In this document: one piece after another, positions 11,320 through 21,600 of the stretch | Layout: each line of letters starts with the position of its first letter | Position numbering within the stretch: the stretch's first letter is position 1 | Source: Oreohelix idahoensis | Taxonomy: Eukaryota > Mollusca > Gastropoda > Stylommatophora > Oreohelicidae | DNA: 64,000 bases | Assembly: GCA_024509875.1 (NCBI GenBank) | Contig: JAMPIV010012200.1 | Coordinates: 1 to 64,000, forward strand | Direction: 5' to 3' | Notes under the pieces: generated by a model | Told to the model about the DNA's origin: nothing | Databases searched by the model: none | Seen by the model: only the letters and a program-made list of their open reading frames with translations | Made by a program: the position numbers and the translations under genes

Positions 11320-11612
11320 CCATAAATGGGTGCTTGTGTAGAAAAGGACTGAAATGGTACAAGGTCACCATTGTGGAACTGATTACAAGAACTAGTGGAT
11401 CAAAAGATGAAGAAGACACTGGAGGTGGATAGGACACACACTGAGGAAACCTGTTGATAGCATTACAAGGTATGTCTTTGTTCTGGAACCCCCAGGGTAA
11501 GAGAGGTACAGGGAGACCAAACACATAGAGAAGACAACTGCAGACAGACATTAAAGGGATGAGGAGGACAAAGAAAGACCTTGAACTAATGATGAACAAG
11601 GTCATATTCTCT
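11320..11612 (+). pseudogene. LINE-A 3' fragment
   Basis: Diverged copy of the LINE-A C-terminal block: AAATGGGTGCTTGTGTAGAA, then GATAGGACACACACTGAGGA, then a GGTAAGAGAGGTACAGGGAG segment. Small deletions have destroyed the frame. Confidence 0.65.
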
Positions 11613-11659
11613 TCCCACCCCCCACATCTTTCTGTGTGTCCTTGTATTTTAATTCATTA

Positions 11660-11990
11660 GCTATCAGTTCCTATTGAAGCATAGATCCTTTTTCCTTCTG
11701 GTATTGGCCTGGTTCCTTCCATCAGTTCTACACTGGTGACCTTGTCACACCATTTCTATTATCTTCATATTCTAGGCCAGCACCCATTTATGAAACTCTA
11801 ATTTCTTGCTTGATTTTGCTGTTATCCATGTTTCACAGCCATACAATACGACTTGATATTTGTGTTGAAGATTCAGGTTTTAGTGTTGCACTTCTTCACA
11901 TTCATTGAAGTTGTTTTGGCATGAATTTTTGACATAACGGGGTGGCCGACCACTTTCTCAATCTTCCTTAGTTGCCTTTTATGACATGCT
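11660..11990 (-). pseudogene. RTE-like LINE fragment (LINE-A relative)
   Basis: Read on the minus strand this encodes a broken RT C-terminal domain including a YGCETW-like segment (complement of CCATGTTTCACAGCCATAC), the counterpart of LLYGSETW in LINE-A. Too degraded for a firm subfamily. Confidence 0.5.
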
Positions 11991-12620
11991 TGGTAGGTTA
12001 CAGTATTGCCACTCTTTGCTCCACTTTCAGGCCTCGGTGACACGCAAGCGAAGTTGTTTAATGCCTCCTTGTTTCGTAAAGTCGATTGTTGATCTGTTTA
12101 AAGATTCTTGTTACTGACCCCTCTGACTGCACAAAGCCCATTTACATTTTACAGGGTGATTGAAAAATTACTATAGTATGTAGATTTGGATGTGAGTCTC
12201 TGTCTGTGAGTCTAATTACATCCAAATTGACTCATGAAATCATCCACTCATTTCCAGGGTTTTCCCCTGCGGTGAAACATGTTGAGAACCCAGCACTGCA
12301 CAATAAGCTTGGTGGAGTCACTTGAGCCCCAGACAGAACTGTGGCTTTTACCTGGGTGCCTGCATGCAGGAGGATCTCACTATGGAACCTATGATAGGCA
12401 CAAGGAGCTGAGAAGTGGCTGTGTGCAGGACGTGACAATGCCTTGAGAGAGCACAGAACCAGAGCACAGTATCTTAGCTCTGCATGCTTCTTCCTCCTAG
12501 CTTGGGACCAGATGTGATGATCCTTTAAATGCAAGCAAAGTTGGAGAAACTGGAGCTCCTGACTTCAGCTCAACATGTTTCAGAATGGCAGAAAAGCCAC
12601 AGGAAAAGTCTAGATTTACA
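11991..12620. other. No gene seen
   Basis: Unassigned. The minus-strand open frame 12232-12534 shows no known motif and overlaps repeat-like sequence. Confidence 0.35.
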
Positions 12621-12632
12621 GTGTAGATAATA

Positions 12633-12730
12633 CCAAGGACTCTTAGACTTGTTACTGGCTGCAAAAGAGCAAAAAGCTCAAGGACTCTTAGACTTGTTAC
12701 TGGCTGCAAAAGAGCAAAAAGCTCAACAGC
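12633..12730 (+). repeat. 48-bp direct duplication
   Basis: Two adjacent identical copies of a 48-bp segment (AAGGACTCTTAGACTTGTTA to GCAAAAAGCTC). It is a recent tandem duplication with no array growth. Confidence 0.85.
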
Positions 12731-12794
12731 CCTAGTTAAACAACAACAACACCTCAACATGTCTTCCAGTTTGTTCAACACTTGATTACAAATT

Positions 12795-12915
12795 GCTGAA
12801 GAAACCATTGCTGCAAGAGCATGTGAATTCTCAGACGAGGCTTCCAGTAACGGGACTAGCTACAGTGCTGGCTCCATAGGGAGAGACAAGCAAAATGATG
12901 ATGATGAATGGAAGA
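12795..12915 (+). repeat. Dispersed repeat R1, 3' half
   Basis: R1 signature: GGCTTCCAGTAACGGGACTA, then GCTACAGTGCTGGCTCCAT, ending in AAAATGATGATGATGAATGG. Tail microsatellite present. Confidence 0.55.
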
Positions 12916-13149
12916 CCTTGAATAAACGGCAACGGATAAGAAGCCTTGGCTTGTTTTTGTTCACAACCTGTGCTCCACAGGAAGCTCGCAGGTACTGATT
13001 CATTGATGGATGATGTAACAGTTTCATACTCTACCCAAGTAGTAATATAGGTGTCTTTCTCTTGTTTTGCATGCTCCATCATCACGGAATTGAACTATGA
13101 AAGCAAGGCCATGATTGATTACAGGAAAAAAAACATATCTCATTTTTTT

Positions 13150-13250
13150 TTTAAATAAAAGTTTTGGCGAGGCGCTCTCCATTCAACCTAGACAGGGACC
13201 ATCGGTTATATTAGGGTGCATGTCCAAATATAAAAGACCTTGCAGTCTGG
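13150..13250 (+). repeat. Short retroposon-like repeat R2
   Basis: Begins with an A/T run then GTTTTGGCGAGGCGCTC, CATTCAACCTAGACAG, GGTTATATTAGGGTGCATGT, and ends in CCAAATATAAAAGACCTTG. Same repeat as at 20935, 30570, 42040 and 58759. Confidence 0.7.
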
Positions 13251-13369
13251 TTCTATGATTTAAAAAAGTCTATTACTTCTGCAGTTTGTAAGTGATCAGA
13301 GCTATCTCATCAGCATGACCTCCGTGATAATTCCTTGTCATCATTTGCTTTTTCGTTCCCTACAGAACA

Positions 13370-13560
13370 TGACCCCTCACTGCAGCTGGGCCCCTTGCAG
13401 GTAGCTTGCCAAAAGCATTCACATGCTCATACAGTGATAATTTCTGTAGCCACTAGTTTACCATGTTGAGGTTGCTAGCCCCATATTAGTCACTTTGTAC
13501 GGCATGCCTGAGGGAGCAGAGGTCCTTTTCTTTCTCACGAGACCCCCCGGGAACTGCACG
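13370..13560 (-). repeat. Dispersed repeat R1
   Basis: Complement of R1: CACTGCAGCTGGGCCCCTTG, CACATGCTCATACAGTG, TGTTGAGGTTGCTAGCCCC, TTTGTACGGCATGCCTGAGG. Nearly full length, lacking a clear tail. Confidence 0.6.
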
Positions 13561-13804
13561 GGAGCCATTCCTTGTAATCATCAGGTTTAATTTGGTGCTG
13601 TCACAGTATACTGCTGTTGAGAAAACCAACTACTATATAAAGAGCAAAGAAGAAAACTTGTAAATCAAAACAGTAAATTTTATTTAATTCCAAGAACAAC
13701 AGCTGACATATCAACATTAATATATTCCAGTACCCAACAATCAATACTCAATACTGCCTACACTTAGTAAATCTCACAGTAATACATTATGTGCACAAAG
13801 CTGG

Positions 13805-13950
13805 TAGTCTCATCATGTAAAAAAAATTGCTACACAAATGACCGCTGCAAAATTATATGAATGATTGGTGTAGGCTTCCTGCAAGGTGACCAGCTACAGT
13901 GGTGCTTACATGCTCCATTGGGAGCAAAAAGGAAAATGATGATGATGAAT
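13805..13950 (+). repeat. Dispersed repeat R1
   Basis: GGCTTCCTGCAAGGTGACCA, GCTACAGTGGTGCTTACATG, then GGGAGCAAAAAGGAAAATGATGATGATGA tail elements in that order. The overlapping short plus-strand frame at 13899 is not a gene. Confidence 0.65.
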
Positions 13951-14462
13951 ACTACATTCAGAAGCTTTTCAGAGTCCTTGAGAATGACTTCACATGGAAT
14001 GTTACAACCAGGACAGTCAACATGGCCAAACTGAAATTGCTTATGCTTCCACTAAACACAACATGTGAAAATCTCAACTGTTCAACTCCACTGCAGGTTG
14101 TATGATACCATAGTACAGTAAGTTTTTTTGTTATACTTTTACATATCAGAGGTTGAACGGAATAGTTTTCTTCATCTTCATCAAGTTTTTAAAAAAAAGT
14201 AAGTTCTTTACCTGTAATGGTTATTACACGTGCATATTTCACTTATCTGCGATTAGGCATTTGTTTGTACATTAAGTCACCAGTAGTTTTGTCAACCAGA
14301 GATAACAAGGTCTAAAATTCTGACTGCTTCATCCTGACTGAATTAAGGTTTTCATTTGATCATTCAATTCACTGCTCACAATTTAACAAAGAAATTAAAA
14401 AACACGTCAGAAATCATAGTTTCAAAACAAAAAAATCAGTGCTGGCACATAATATAAGTATT
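13951..14462. other. No gene seen
   Basis: AT-rich. Contains CAGAGGTTGAACGGAATAG near 14150, a motif shared with the R3 repeats. Confidence 0.35.
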
Positions 14463-15840
14463 AAAATGAAACTACAAGATCACCAATGTGAAATTAATGG
14501 GAAGGAACCAGACAAATGTTAGTGGAACAAAAGGTAAAGAAAAGATGTCAAGCACTGGACTGGATAAAACCTGCCGATAACCCTTCTGCTGATATCCCAA
14601 GAAAAGAAATAGGAGATCCAAAAACCAAAAAGAAAGACAGAGAAAGGGACTGAAGATGGGCTTAACTCTTTGACTCCAGACTAATGCTCTGAGCGTTGCA
14701 AAATTCAACGCACCGTGCCAGAGTAACGCTCAGAGCGTGGTTTTTAGTTTATCACGAACAAACCCTGAAAATCGTCCGTTTAATGCAGTTCATATTTTAA
14801 AACTCGTAGAATGACTTCCGCTGCTATTTAAACAACTAATTTACTGTAGTTAAGCAGCACATGTGCATGTTTTGATGTTATTATCACAATTTTTGTGAAG
14901 ATTCGCGTGTTTGCGTTTTCGTTGTTATTGCTAGAGAAATATGTCACGCTTTATATTTACATTTTCTAAGTCTCCTGAGCAAATAACTGTGTCAAACTAC
15001 TTTGAAACATTGCTGACATTGATGATTGTTTGGTAGTCACAGTTTGTTGTCAAAATACGGAATCTGTGCAGAAAAGCTAGACACACTAGATTTAGTTGAT
15101 GAGTGGGCGTAGTCATATTCTGGCCGATCAAAAAGCAACAAAAGTAGACCTACCGTAACATCTAATCACTAGTTCTTGGTAGAAGATGAAGCTAGGAATA
15201 CTATTAAAACATTAAACAAGAGTAAAAAAGTTTTTATATGACATTATTCTTATTTGTTTGAAAATTACGTAATGCACGATTGCATAATTTATTTTTTTCT
15301 TACAAAAGACCACAGTAAAAACTGGTGTGAATAACACTAAATGTACTAATTGTGGCCATAAGCATGTTTTTTTTACTTTGTACATGGATTAATTTGATGT
15401 TTGAAGACTAAACAGAAAGTTTTATTGTCTACAACAGTAATTTATCTTTGGTAAGATCGTAATATACAGTTAACTTTTTAGTGTTTTTCAATTTAACATG
15501 CTAAATGTTTTAAGTATAACGAACACACTTGTGTTAATACTACCAAAGACGTTATATATTACAATTCTCTATCCATTTCCCTACAGTTTGGTATATAATA
15601 AGTACATGTTCACAGAAAAAGATTAACATAAAATTTACACTAAACGACAGTACACTTCACAGTTTAGAATTCTTCAAAAAATAATTATGGCACAGGGTGG
15701 AAAATAATTATGGAGTCAAAGAGTTAAGTGACATAAAAGTCATGGATAAACCTCAAACAGATGGCAAAGTACAAGAAAGATTGGCACAAATATGTTACAG
15801 GATATGGGGCATATCTCATGGAAAAAGAAGAAAACAGATA
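14463..15840 (+). pseudogene. Diverged LINE-A copy split by a piggyBac-type insertion
   Basis: Left part 14463-14661 and right part 15728-15840 are consecutive pieces of a degraded LINE-A 3' end. The left part holds GATCACCAATGTGAAATTAA. The right part holds CAGATGGCAAAGTACAAGAA and GATTGGCACAAATATG. The break coincides exactly with the TTAA-flanked element at 14666-15723, so the LINE is older than that insertion. Confidence 0.65.
14666..15723. mobile_element. piggyBac-type element, 1058 bp, TTAA target site
   Basis: Flanked by TTAA on both sides (14662-14665 and 15724-15727). The ends are the inverted repeat CTCTTTGACTCC and GGAGTCAAAGAG. A 138-bp relative with the same ends and the same TTAA sites lies at 36271-36408. 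A duplicated TTAA and short CYCTTTG-type ends are hallmarks of piggyBac elements. Just inside the left end is GCTCTGAGCGTTGC, with AACGCTCAGAGCGTGG as partial subterminal inverted repeats. No transposase frame is intact, so it is non-autonomous. Confidence 0.8.
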
Positions 15841-15854
15841 AAGTGGTAATAGAA

Positions 15855-16135
15855 AACCTAGACATTAACTAAAGAAATCCAAATTAGACAGCTAAAATAT
15901 TTTGGCCATATAAACAGACATAACACCTTACTTAAGGCTACAACAAAAGGAAGAGATGAAGGCAAGCGTGCAAGAGGAAGGCAGTGCTAGATGTGGGGAA
16001 AATAACATCAAGAGGTGTACAGGAAAGAGCGTATCAGAGTGTAACATCAAAACAAGAGACAAAAGACCTTGAAGATCCATAACAGGCAACCTTCGTTGTG
16101 GAGGTGGCAGCTGAGGATGGTGCTCTTCAAGTGGC
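15855..16135 (+). pseudogene. LINE-D 3' fragment
   Basis: Plus-strand counterpart of the LINE-D copy at 55735-56150: AATATTTTGGCCATATAAAC, then ACACCTTACTTAAGGCTACA, GCGTGCAAGAGGAAGGC and GAGACAAAAGACCTTGAAGA, near AACCTTCGTTGTGGAGGTGG. The last string is the region from which the 57-bp minisatellite at 54578 grew. No minisatellite has formed in this copy. Confidence 0.65.
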
Positions 16136-16269
16136 TTAGGGGACCGAATGCCATATAATTATCTTTCTAAATGTGAAGCACACTTTCTGCAGGACATGAA
16201 ACAAACTATAAGACACAAGACAACAAATGTCTGGCAAATATGTCTGCTATGTTCGTTGTACGTAGTTAC

Positions 16270-16486
16270 CGGAGGTCTCTGAAGAAGCAAACAAAGAAAA
16301 GGACTACTGCACCCCCAGGCAGGTCATACAAGGTGACTAGTATGAGGTTGTGCATGTGGGGATGGCAAAGTCATCATGTGTAACACTGCCATAGAAACCA
16401 CAGCTGTTAGAACATGACTGCTTGGTGCAGGATTCCTGCAATAGGACCAGCTGCAGAGGTGGCTCCATGCTCCATAAGGAGCACAA
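16270..16486 (+). repeat. Dispersed repeat R1, full copy
   Basis: One of the best R1 copies: GGACTACTGCACCCCCAGG, ACTAGTATGAGGTTGTGCAT, CATAGAAACCACAGCTGTTA, GCAGGATTCCTGCAATAGG, and CATGCTCCATAAGGAGCAC, with a tail of AAAGGAAAAC. The tail flows without a break into the 29-bp array. R1 is about 220 bp, AT-tailed and dispersed at ten or more places here, which suggests a short retroposon, though no polymerase III promoter is clear. Confidence 0.7.
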
Positions 16487-18140
16487 AGGAAAACAAATGA
16501 TTTCTGCAATGTTACAGGAAAACAAATGATTTCTGCAATGTTAAAGGAAAACAAATGATTTCTGTAATGTTACAGGAAAACAAATGATTTCTGCAATGTT
16601 AAAGGAAAACAAATGATTTCTGTAATGTTACAGGAAAACAAATGATTTCTGCAATGTTACAGGAAAACAAATGATTTATGCAATGTTAAAGGAAAACAAA
16701 TGATTTCTGCAATGTTACAGGAAAACAAATGATTTCTGCAATGTTACAGGAAAACAAATGATTTCTGCATTGTTAAAGGAAAACAAATGATTTCTGTAAT
16801 GTTACAGGAAAACAAATGATTTCTGCAATGTTACAGGAAAACAAATGATTTCTGCAATGTTACAGGAAAACAAATGATTTCTGCAATGTTACAGGAAAAC
16901 AAATGATTTCTGCAATGTTAAAGGAAAACAAATGATTTCTGCAATGTTACAGGAAAACAAATGATTTCTGCAATGTTACAGGAAAACAATGTTAAGGAAA
17001 ACAAATGATTTCTGCAATGTTACAGGAAAACAAATGATTTCTGCAATGTTACAGGAAAACAAATGATTTCTGCAATGTTACAGGAAAACAAATTTCTGCA
17101 ATTTACTGAAAACAAATGATTTCTGCAATGTTACAGGAAAACAAATGATTTCTGCAATGTTACAGGAAAACAAATGATTTCTGCAATGTTAAAGGAAAAC
17201 AAATGATTTCTGCAATGTTACAGGAAAACAAATGATTTCTGCAATGTTACAGGAAAACAAATGATTTCTGCAATGTTACAGGAAAACAAATGATTTCTGC
17301 AATGTTACAGGAAAACAAATGATTTCTGCAATGTTACAGGAAAACAAATGATTTCTGCAATGTTAAAGGAAAACAAATGTTGCAACAGGAAAACAAATGA
17401 TTTCTGCAATGTTACAGGAAAACAAATGATTTCTGCAATGTTAAAGGAAAACAAATGATTTCTGCAATGTTAAAGGAAAACAAATGATTTCTGTAATGTT
17501 ACAGGAAAACAAATGATTTCTGCAATGTTAAAGGAAAAAAAATGATTTCTGTAACGTTACAGGAAAACAAATGATTTCTGCAATGTTACAGGAAAACAAA
17601 TGATTTCTGCAATGTTACAGGAAAACAAATGATTTCTGCAATGTTACAGGAAAACAAATGATTTCTGCAATGTTACAGGAAAACAAATGATTTCTGCAAT
17701 GTTACAGGAAAACAAATGATTTCTGCAATGTTAAAGGAAAACAAATGATTTCTGTAATGTTACAGGAAAACAAATGATTTCTGTAATGTTACAGGAAAAC
17801 AAATGATTTCTGCAATGTTAAAGGAAAACAAATAATTTCTGCAATGTTACAGGAAAACAAATGATTTCTGCAATGTTAAAGGAAAACAAATGATTTCTGT
17901 AATGTTACAGGAAAACAAATGATTTCTGCAATGTTAAAGGAAAACAAATGATTTCTGTAATGTTAAAGGAAAACAAATGATTTCTGCAATGTTAAAGGAA
18001 AACAAATAATTTCTGCAATGTTAAAGGGGAAAAAATGATTTCTGTAACGTTACAGGAAAACAAATGATTTATGTAATGTTACAGGAAAACAAATGATTTC
18101 TGCAATGTTAAAGGAAAACAAATGATTTCTGTAATGTTAA
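16487..18140 (-). repeat. 29-bp minisatellite, about 57 copies, next to the SF3A2 stop
   Basis: The unit is 29 bp; on the plus strand it reads AGGAAAACAAATGATTTC then TGCAATGTTAC. Most units differ only at two positions: TGCAATG or TGTAATG, and TTACAGG or TTAAAGG. A few units are truncated (16985, 17090-17110, 17380). It begins at the tail of an R1 repeat and ends 64 bp from the SF3A2 stop codon. On the SF3A2 sense strand each unit reads TTTGTTTTCCTGTAACATTG then CAG, a pyrimidine tract with an AG, as in a 3' splice site. No AATAAA or ATTAAA is present between the stop codon and the array, or in it. Confidence 0.95.
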
Positions 18141-18204
18141 AATAAAATATGATTAAAATATTATTAAGCAGACATGCTTGAATGAAGTCACAAATCATAC
18201 TTTT

Positions 18205-18615
18205 TTAAGATGGTGGGGGTGGAGGTGGTGGAGGGGCAACAGGCGGAGGAATACTCATTGCAGAATGCGGAGGAATACTCATTGCAGAAGGCGGAGGCAC
18301 AGGAGGTGGTGGAGGGACAATGGACATTGGAGGACCTGGAGGACGGCCCAGCAGAGGAGGGAGAATTCCTGGTGGCATGGGTGGTATTGGAACTCCTGGA
18401 GGAGGAGGTATCCCAACAGGTGGTACTGGGGGTGGAGGGAATCTTAGGGACATCATTCCCATACCAATTGGGGGCATAGGTGGAGGTGGGAGACGAGGTG
18501 GTGGAGGAGGAGGCGCAGCCATAGGTGGTGGAAGCGATGATGCTGGCTGCAAGGGTTTAGGGCTGGGAGCTCGTCCCACCTTGGAGTCCACCTTGAAAGC
18601 AAACTGAAGGAAGAA
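18205..18615 (-). CDS. SF3A2: SF3A2 exon 8 (last coding exon)
   Basis: Residues 206-341. Acceptor TTTCCAG lies just before 18615. It starts FFLQFAFKVDSKVGRAPSPK, then becomes a low-complexity Pro-rich tail with Met, Gly and Ile interruptions, ending PPPPPPS and TAA (18207-18205). A GGT-rich antisense open frame over the same bases is only a shadow of this tail. Confidence 0.95.
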   Translation of the reverse strand, partial: FFLQFAFKVDSKVGRAPSPKPLQPASSLPPPMAAPPPPPPRLPPPPMPPIGMGMMSLRFPPPPVPPVGIPPPPGVPIPPMPPGILPPLLGRPPGPPMSIVPPPPPVPPPSAMSIPPHSAMSIPPPVAPPPPPPPPS

Positions 18616-21600
18616 CTGGAAATAAAATTCAGAATAATCAAACTATTAGACATGACATGACATGTGACATTCCTTCAGTCATTATCAAACTATTAGACAT
18701 GTATGAGAAATGTCATGACATGTGCCATTCCTTCAGTCATTACCCCTACGCTCCGTGAGGAGCATGGCCTTCAACTCTTCCTGTCATGCGTCAAGAGCTC
18801 AGTCCTTCAAAGCCTTCTTTATCCCTTGCCTTTCTGTAACCAATTCTTTTCCCCATGTTTTGGTCTACCTCTTCTTCTCATACCCAAGGAGGAAATGTGA
18901 CAATATCTCTACAATATCTAGCTTATGTCTGCTTGCTGCTCTTAACAAAGATCACAAAGAATTTTTGATATGCAGTGAATGTACCTATTTTGAGACTTCA
19001 GTACTGGTATAACATTATTAGTCTTCTGAACTATCATATAGTGTAAGTCGCTAATGTCAAAACTCACGGACTGAACATTTAAATGAAAAGACGAGACATG
19101 TGGCAGTGGAACAAGAGATGAGAAGAAAACGCCATCGATGGATATGACACATATTTAGGACACCTTGTTCTGGATTCCCCAGGGTGAGGGAGGTAGAGGG
19201 AGATAAAAAAAAACACATGGAGAAGAGAACTGGAGAATGCAATGAAAGGGATAAGGAAGGCATGGAAACACCTTCAACTGATGGCTAGGAATAGGAAGAC
19301 ATGGAAACACCTTCAACTGACGGCTAGGGATAGGAAGACTTGGCATGCATTTGTTGAAAGCCTATGCTCCTTAAAGGGGGGTTAAACAGTAATAAATGAA
19401 TGAAAAGTTGTCAAAGATCAATTAAACTATAAACTTTACAGAACACAACATTCATAGGATATTCTTCTTAAGCATTCATAATTTGTTAAGAAACTCTTCT
19501 ACTTTCATAAAATGATCTCACGTTCACAAATGCAATGGACTTCAACAAAAGATGACCTTAATTGTGAATAGTGTCTGGTTATCTCAGATTACCTACAAAA
19601 GAATAACTTTGTGTTACGATTGATGATTTCAATGTTCGCTCCCTATGGAGCATCACTGCAGTTTTTGTAGCCATTTCCTTTACAGAATGAGGTTGCCTGC
19701 CCCATCTCATATCAGGCATCACTTATGACAGCGCCTTATGACAGCGCCTTATGACAGCGCCTTGGCTAAGGATCAAAGAAGATGATAGCGCCAATATAGC
19801 AGTAATCCTATTCTTCCTTTGTCTCCTCTGAGGCCCCCAGATGGATCTCACTTAATGTGAATGTTCCTGACGCTGATAGCAAACAGTTCGTATAACGTGA
19901 ATGTTCCTGACGCTGATAGCAAACAGTTCGTATAAACATAAAATGCTGAGTGGAAATAATCTACAAATTATGTTACACATTTTTAACTCTTTCAGAGGGG
20001 TCGGAGTGGCTAAGAGGTATGGCGTTCGCCTCGAATTCTAAAGATACCGGGTTCAATTCCCAGTAGAGTGAATATAATTTATGGAATTTTTTGTCATGCA
20101 TCATAATGATGTCATACTCCCCCCTGGTCTCCTGGGTAATATGATTGGATGCCAAGCCTTCTTGGATAAGGGTAAAAAAAATAAGGGATCCTGTGTGCAA
20201 GTTGCGCACGTTTAAAATCCCACGGCAGTTGGAAATCATCAAGAGCAGGCCATAAGGTCACTGCCCTGGTAAAATAAAAAACTTAGAAACCTACCCACCA
20301 CAAAAATATTTATGGAATGAGTGATTCCTACATACACACATTGGGATTCTCCCCAGTGCTATGGAGTTCAAACACTGTGCTGAGATCCTCCTTGTGTGAT
20401 GTAAGGGAGGAGATCGGAGCACTGATGGAGCTGTCTGTGTGCAATGAAGATAGTCCTTTAAACCAAAACCAACTCGTTCCATCTCAGGCAGTTTTTAAGT
20501 TGTAACCAGGCCCCAAAATAAATGCCAATTTATTCTCACTGGCGATGTTTTAAAACCAGCAATAAATACATTAGCCATGTTTCTGAAACAATATCTCGTA
20601 ATATCTATAAAATCATTGTAAATTCAAAGAAATTTTTTAAAAAGTGTTTTAACTCTTAAATAAATAGTTTGGCAGTCTGGCTAATGCCCTCAAAACACTG
20701 TTTTTGTAGTGCCTAGTTTGCAGTGAGGTTAGTCACAATTCACTCTCACAGCGAGGCAGTGTTGCCATTTGAAAAGTTCTGGGTTCGAGTCCCCAGTAAG
20801 CCTTTCACTTTTATTATTTTTCTGTTGTCTATCTACTTCTTTATTTCTTACGAGGGCCTGCAACATATCAATTTATGTGTATTATTTAAGTCTTAAATAC
20901 AACAATTAGGTTTAGCGAACATTTTTTTAAAATTACATTTTTGCCTCATTTTGGTGAGGCACGCCCCATTCAACCTAGTCACAGAATCCAACGGTTAAAT
21001 TAAGGCACATGTCCAAATATAAAAAGATTTTTTGGTCCAGATTGTTTTAAATCGAGTAAAGTGAAAGACATGAGAAAAACTTGGCTATAACCAAACAGGC
21101 GCACCATACAACCATTGAGGTAAAAAGTGCTAAGTGTTAGTAGCTGATTTCGACAATGTTATTACCTGCTTGGTCTCCTTGTTCCAGTGTGTCCACAACT
21201 TTCGGGGATCTTTATCCACCTCTCGACTTGGCACCTGAAGCAGAGAGGAATTATCTTAAAAAATGTGTATAAAAGAACATTAAGTTTTTTGTTTTGTTTT
21301 TAATTTTTGTTGCTATTCTACACCTGCAAAAACGTCTATCCTTCATGTCTTTGAAACATGGAGAACAAGAAAAGGAACAACCAAGAAGTTATAGGCTTTC
21401 TTAAATGGGTGCTTGCATAAAATAGAAAAACTGTTATAGTATGACAGCTATCCACTGCCAGTAATCTTCACATCTTCTACATCACTGGCACCTAGCTAGT
21501 TCTTGTCTTCAGTTCCTTATTAGTGATCTTGGTACACCATTTCAATCCTTCTATTCTATTACTTACTTAGTCGTTCCTCTTCTACCGTGAGGTGTAGAGG

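Noticed and set aside
16487..18140. CRISPR-like array (29-bp repeats)
   Set aside because: The units are contiguous with no unique spacers, and the genome is eukaryotic. It is a minisatellite.
18178..18607. Gly- and Trp/Arg-rich open frames on the plus strand
   Set aside because: They are the antisense of the Pro-rich SF3A2 tail, whose exon has conserved borders.
20740..20805. tRNA gene
   Set aside because: The B box is good but there is no acceptor stem pairing or A box at the right distance. The heads of SINE-A and SINE-B were rejected as tRNA genes for the same reason.
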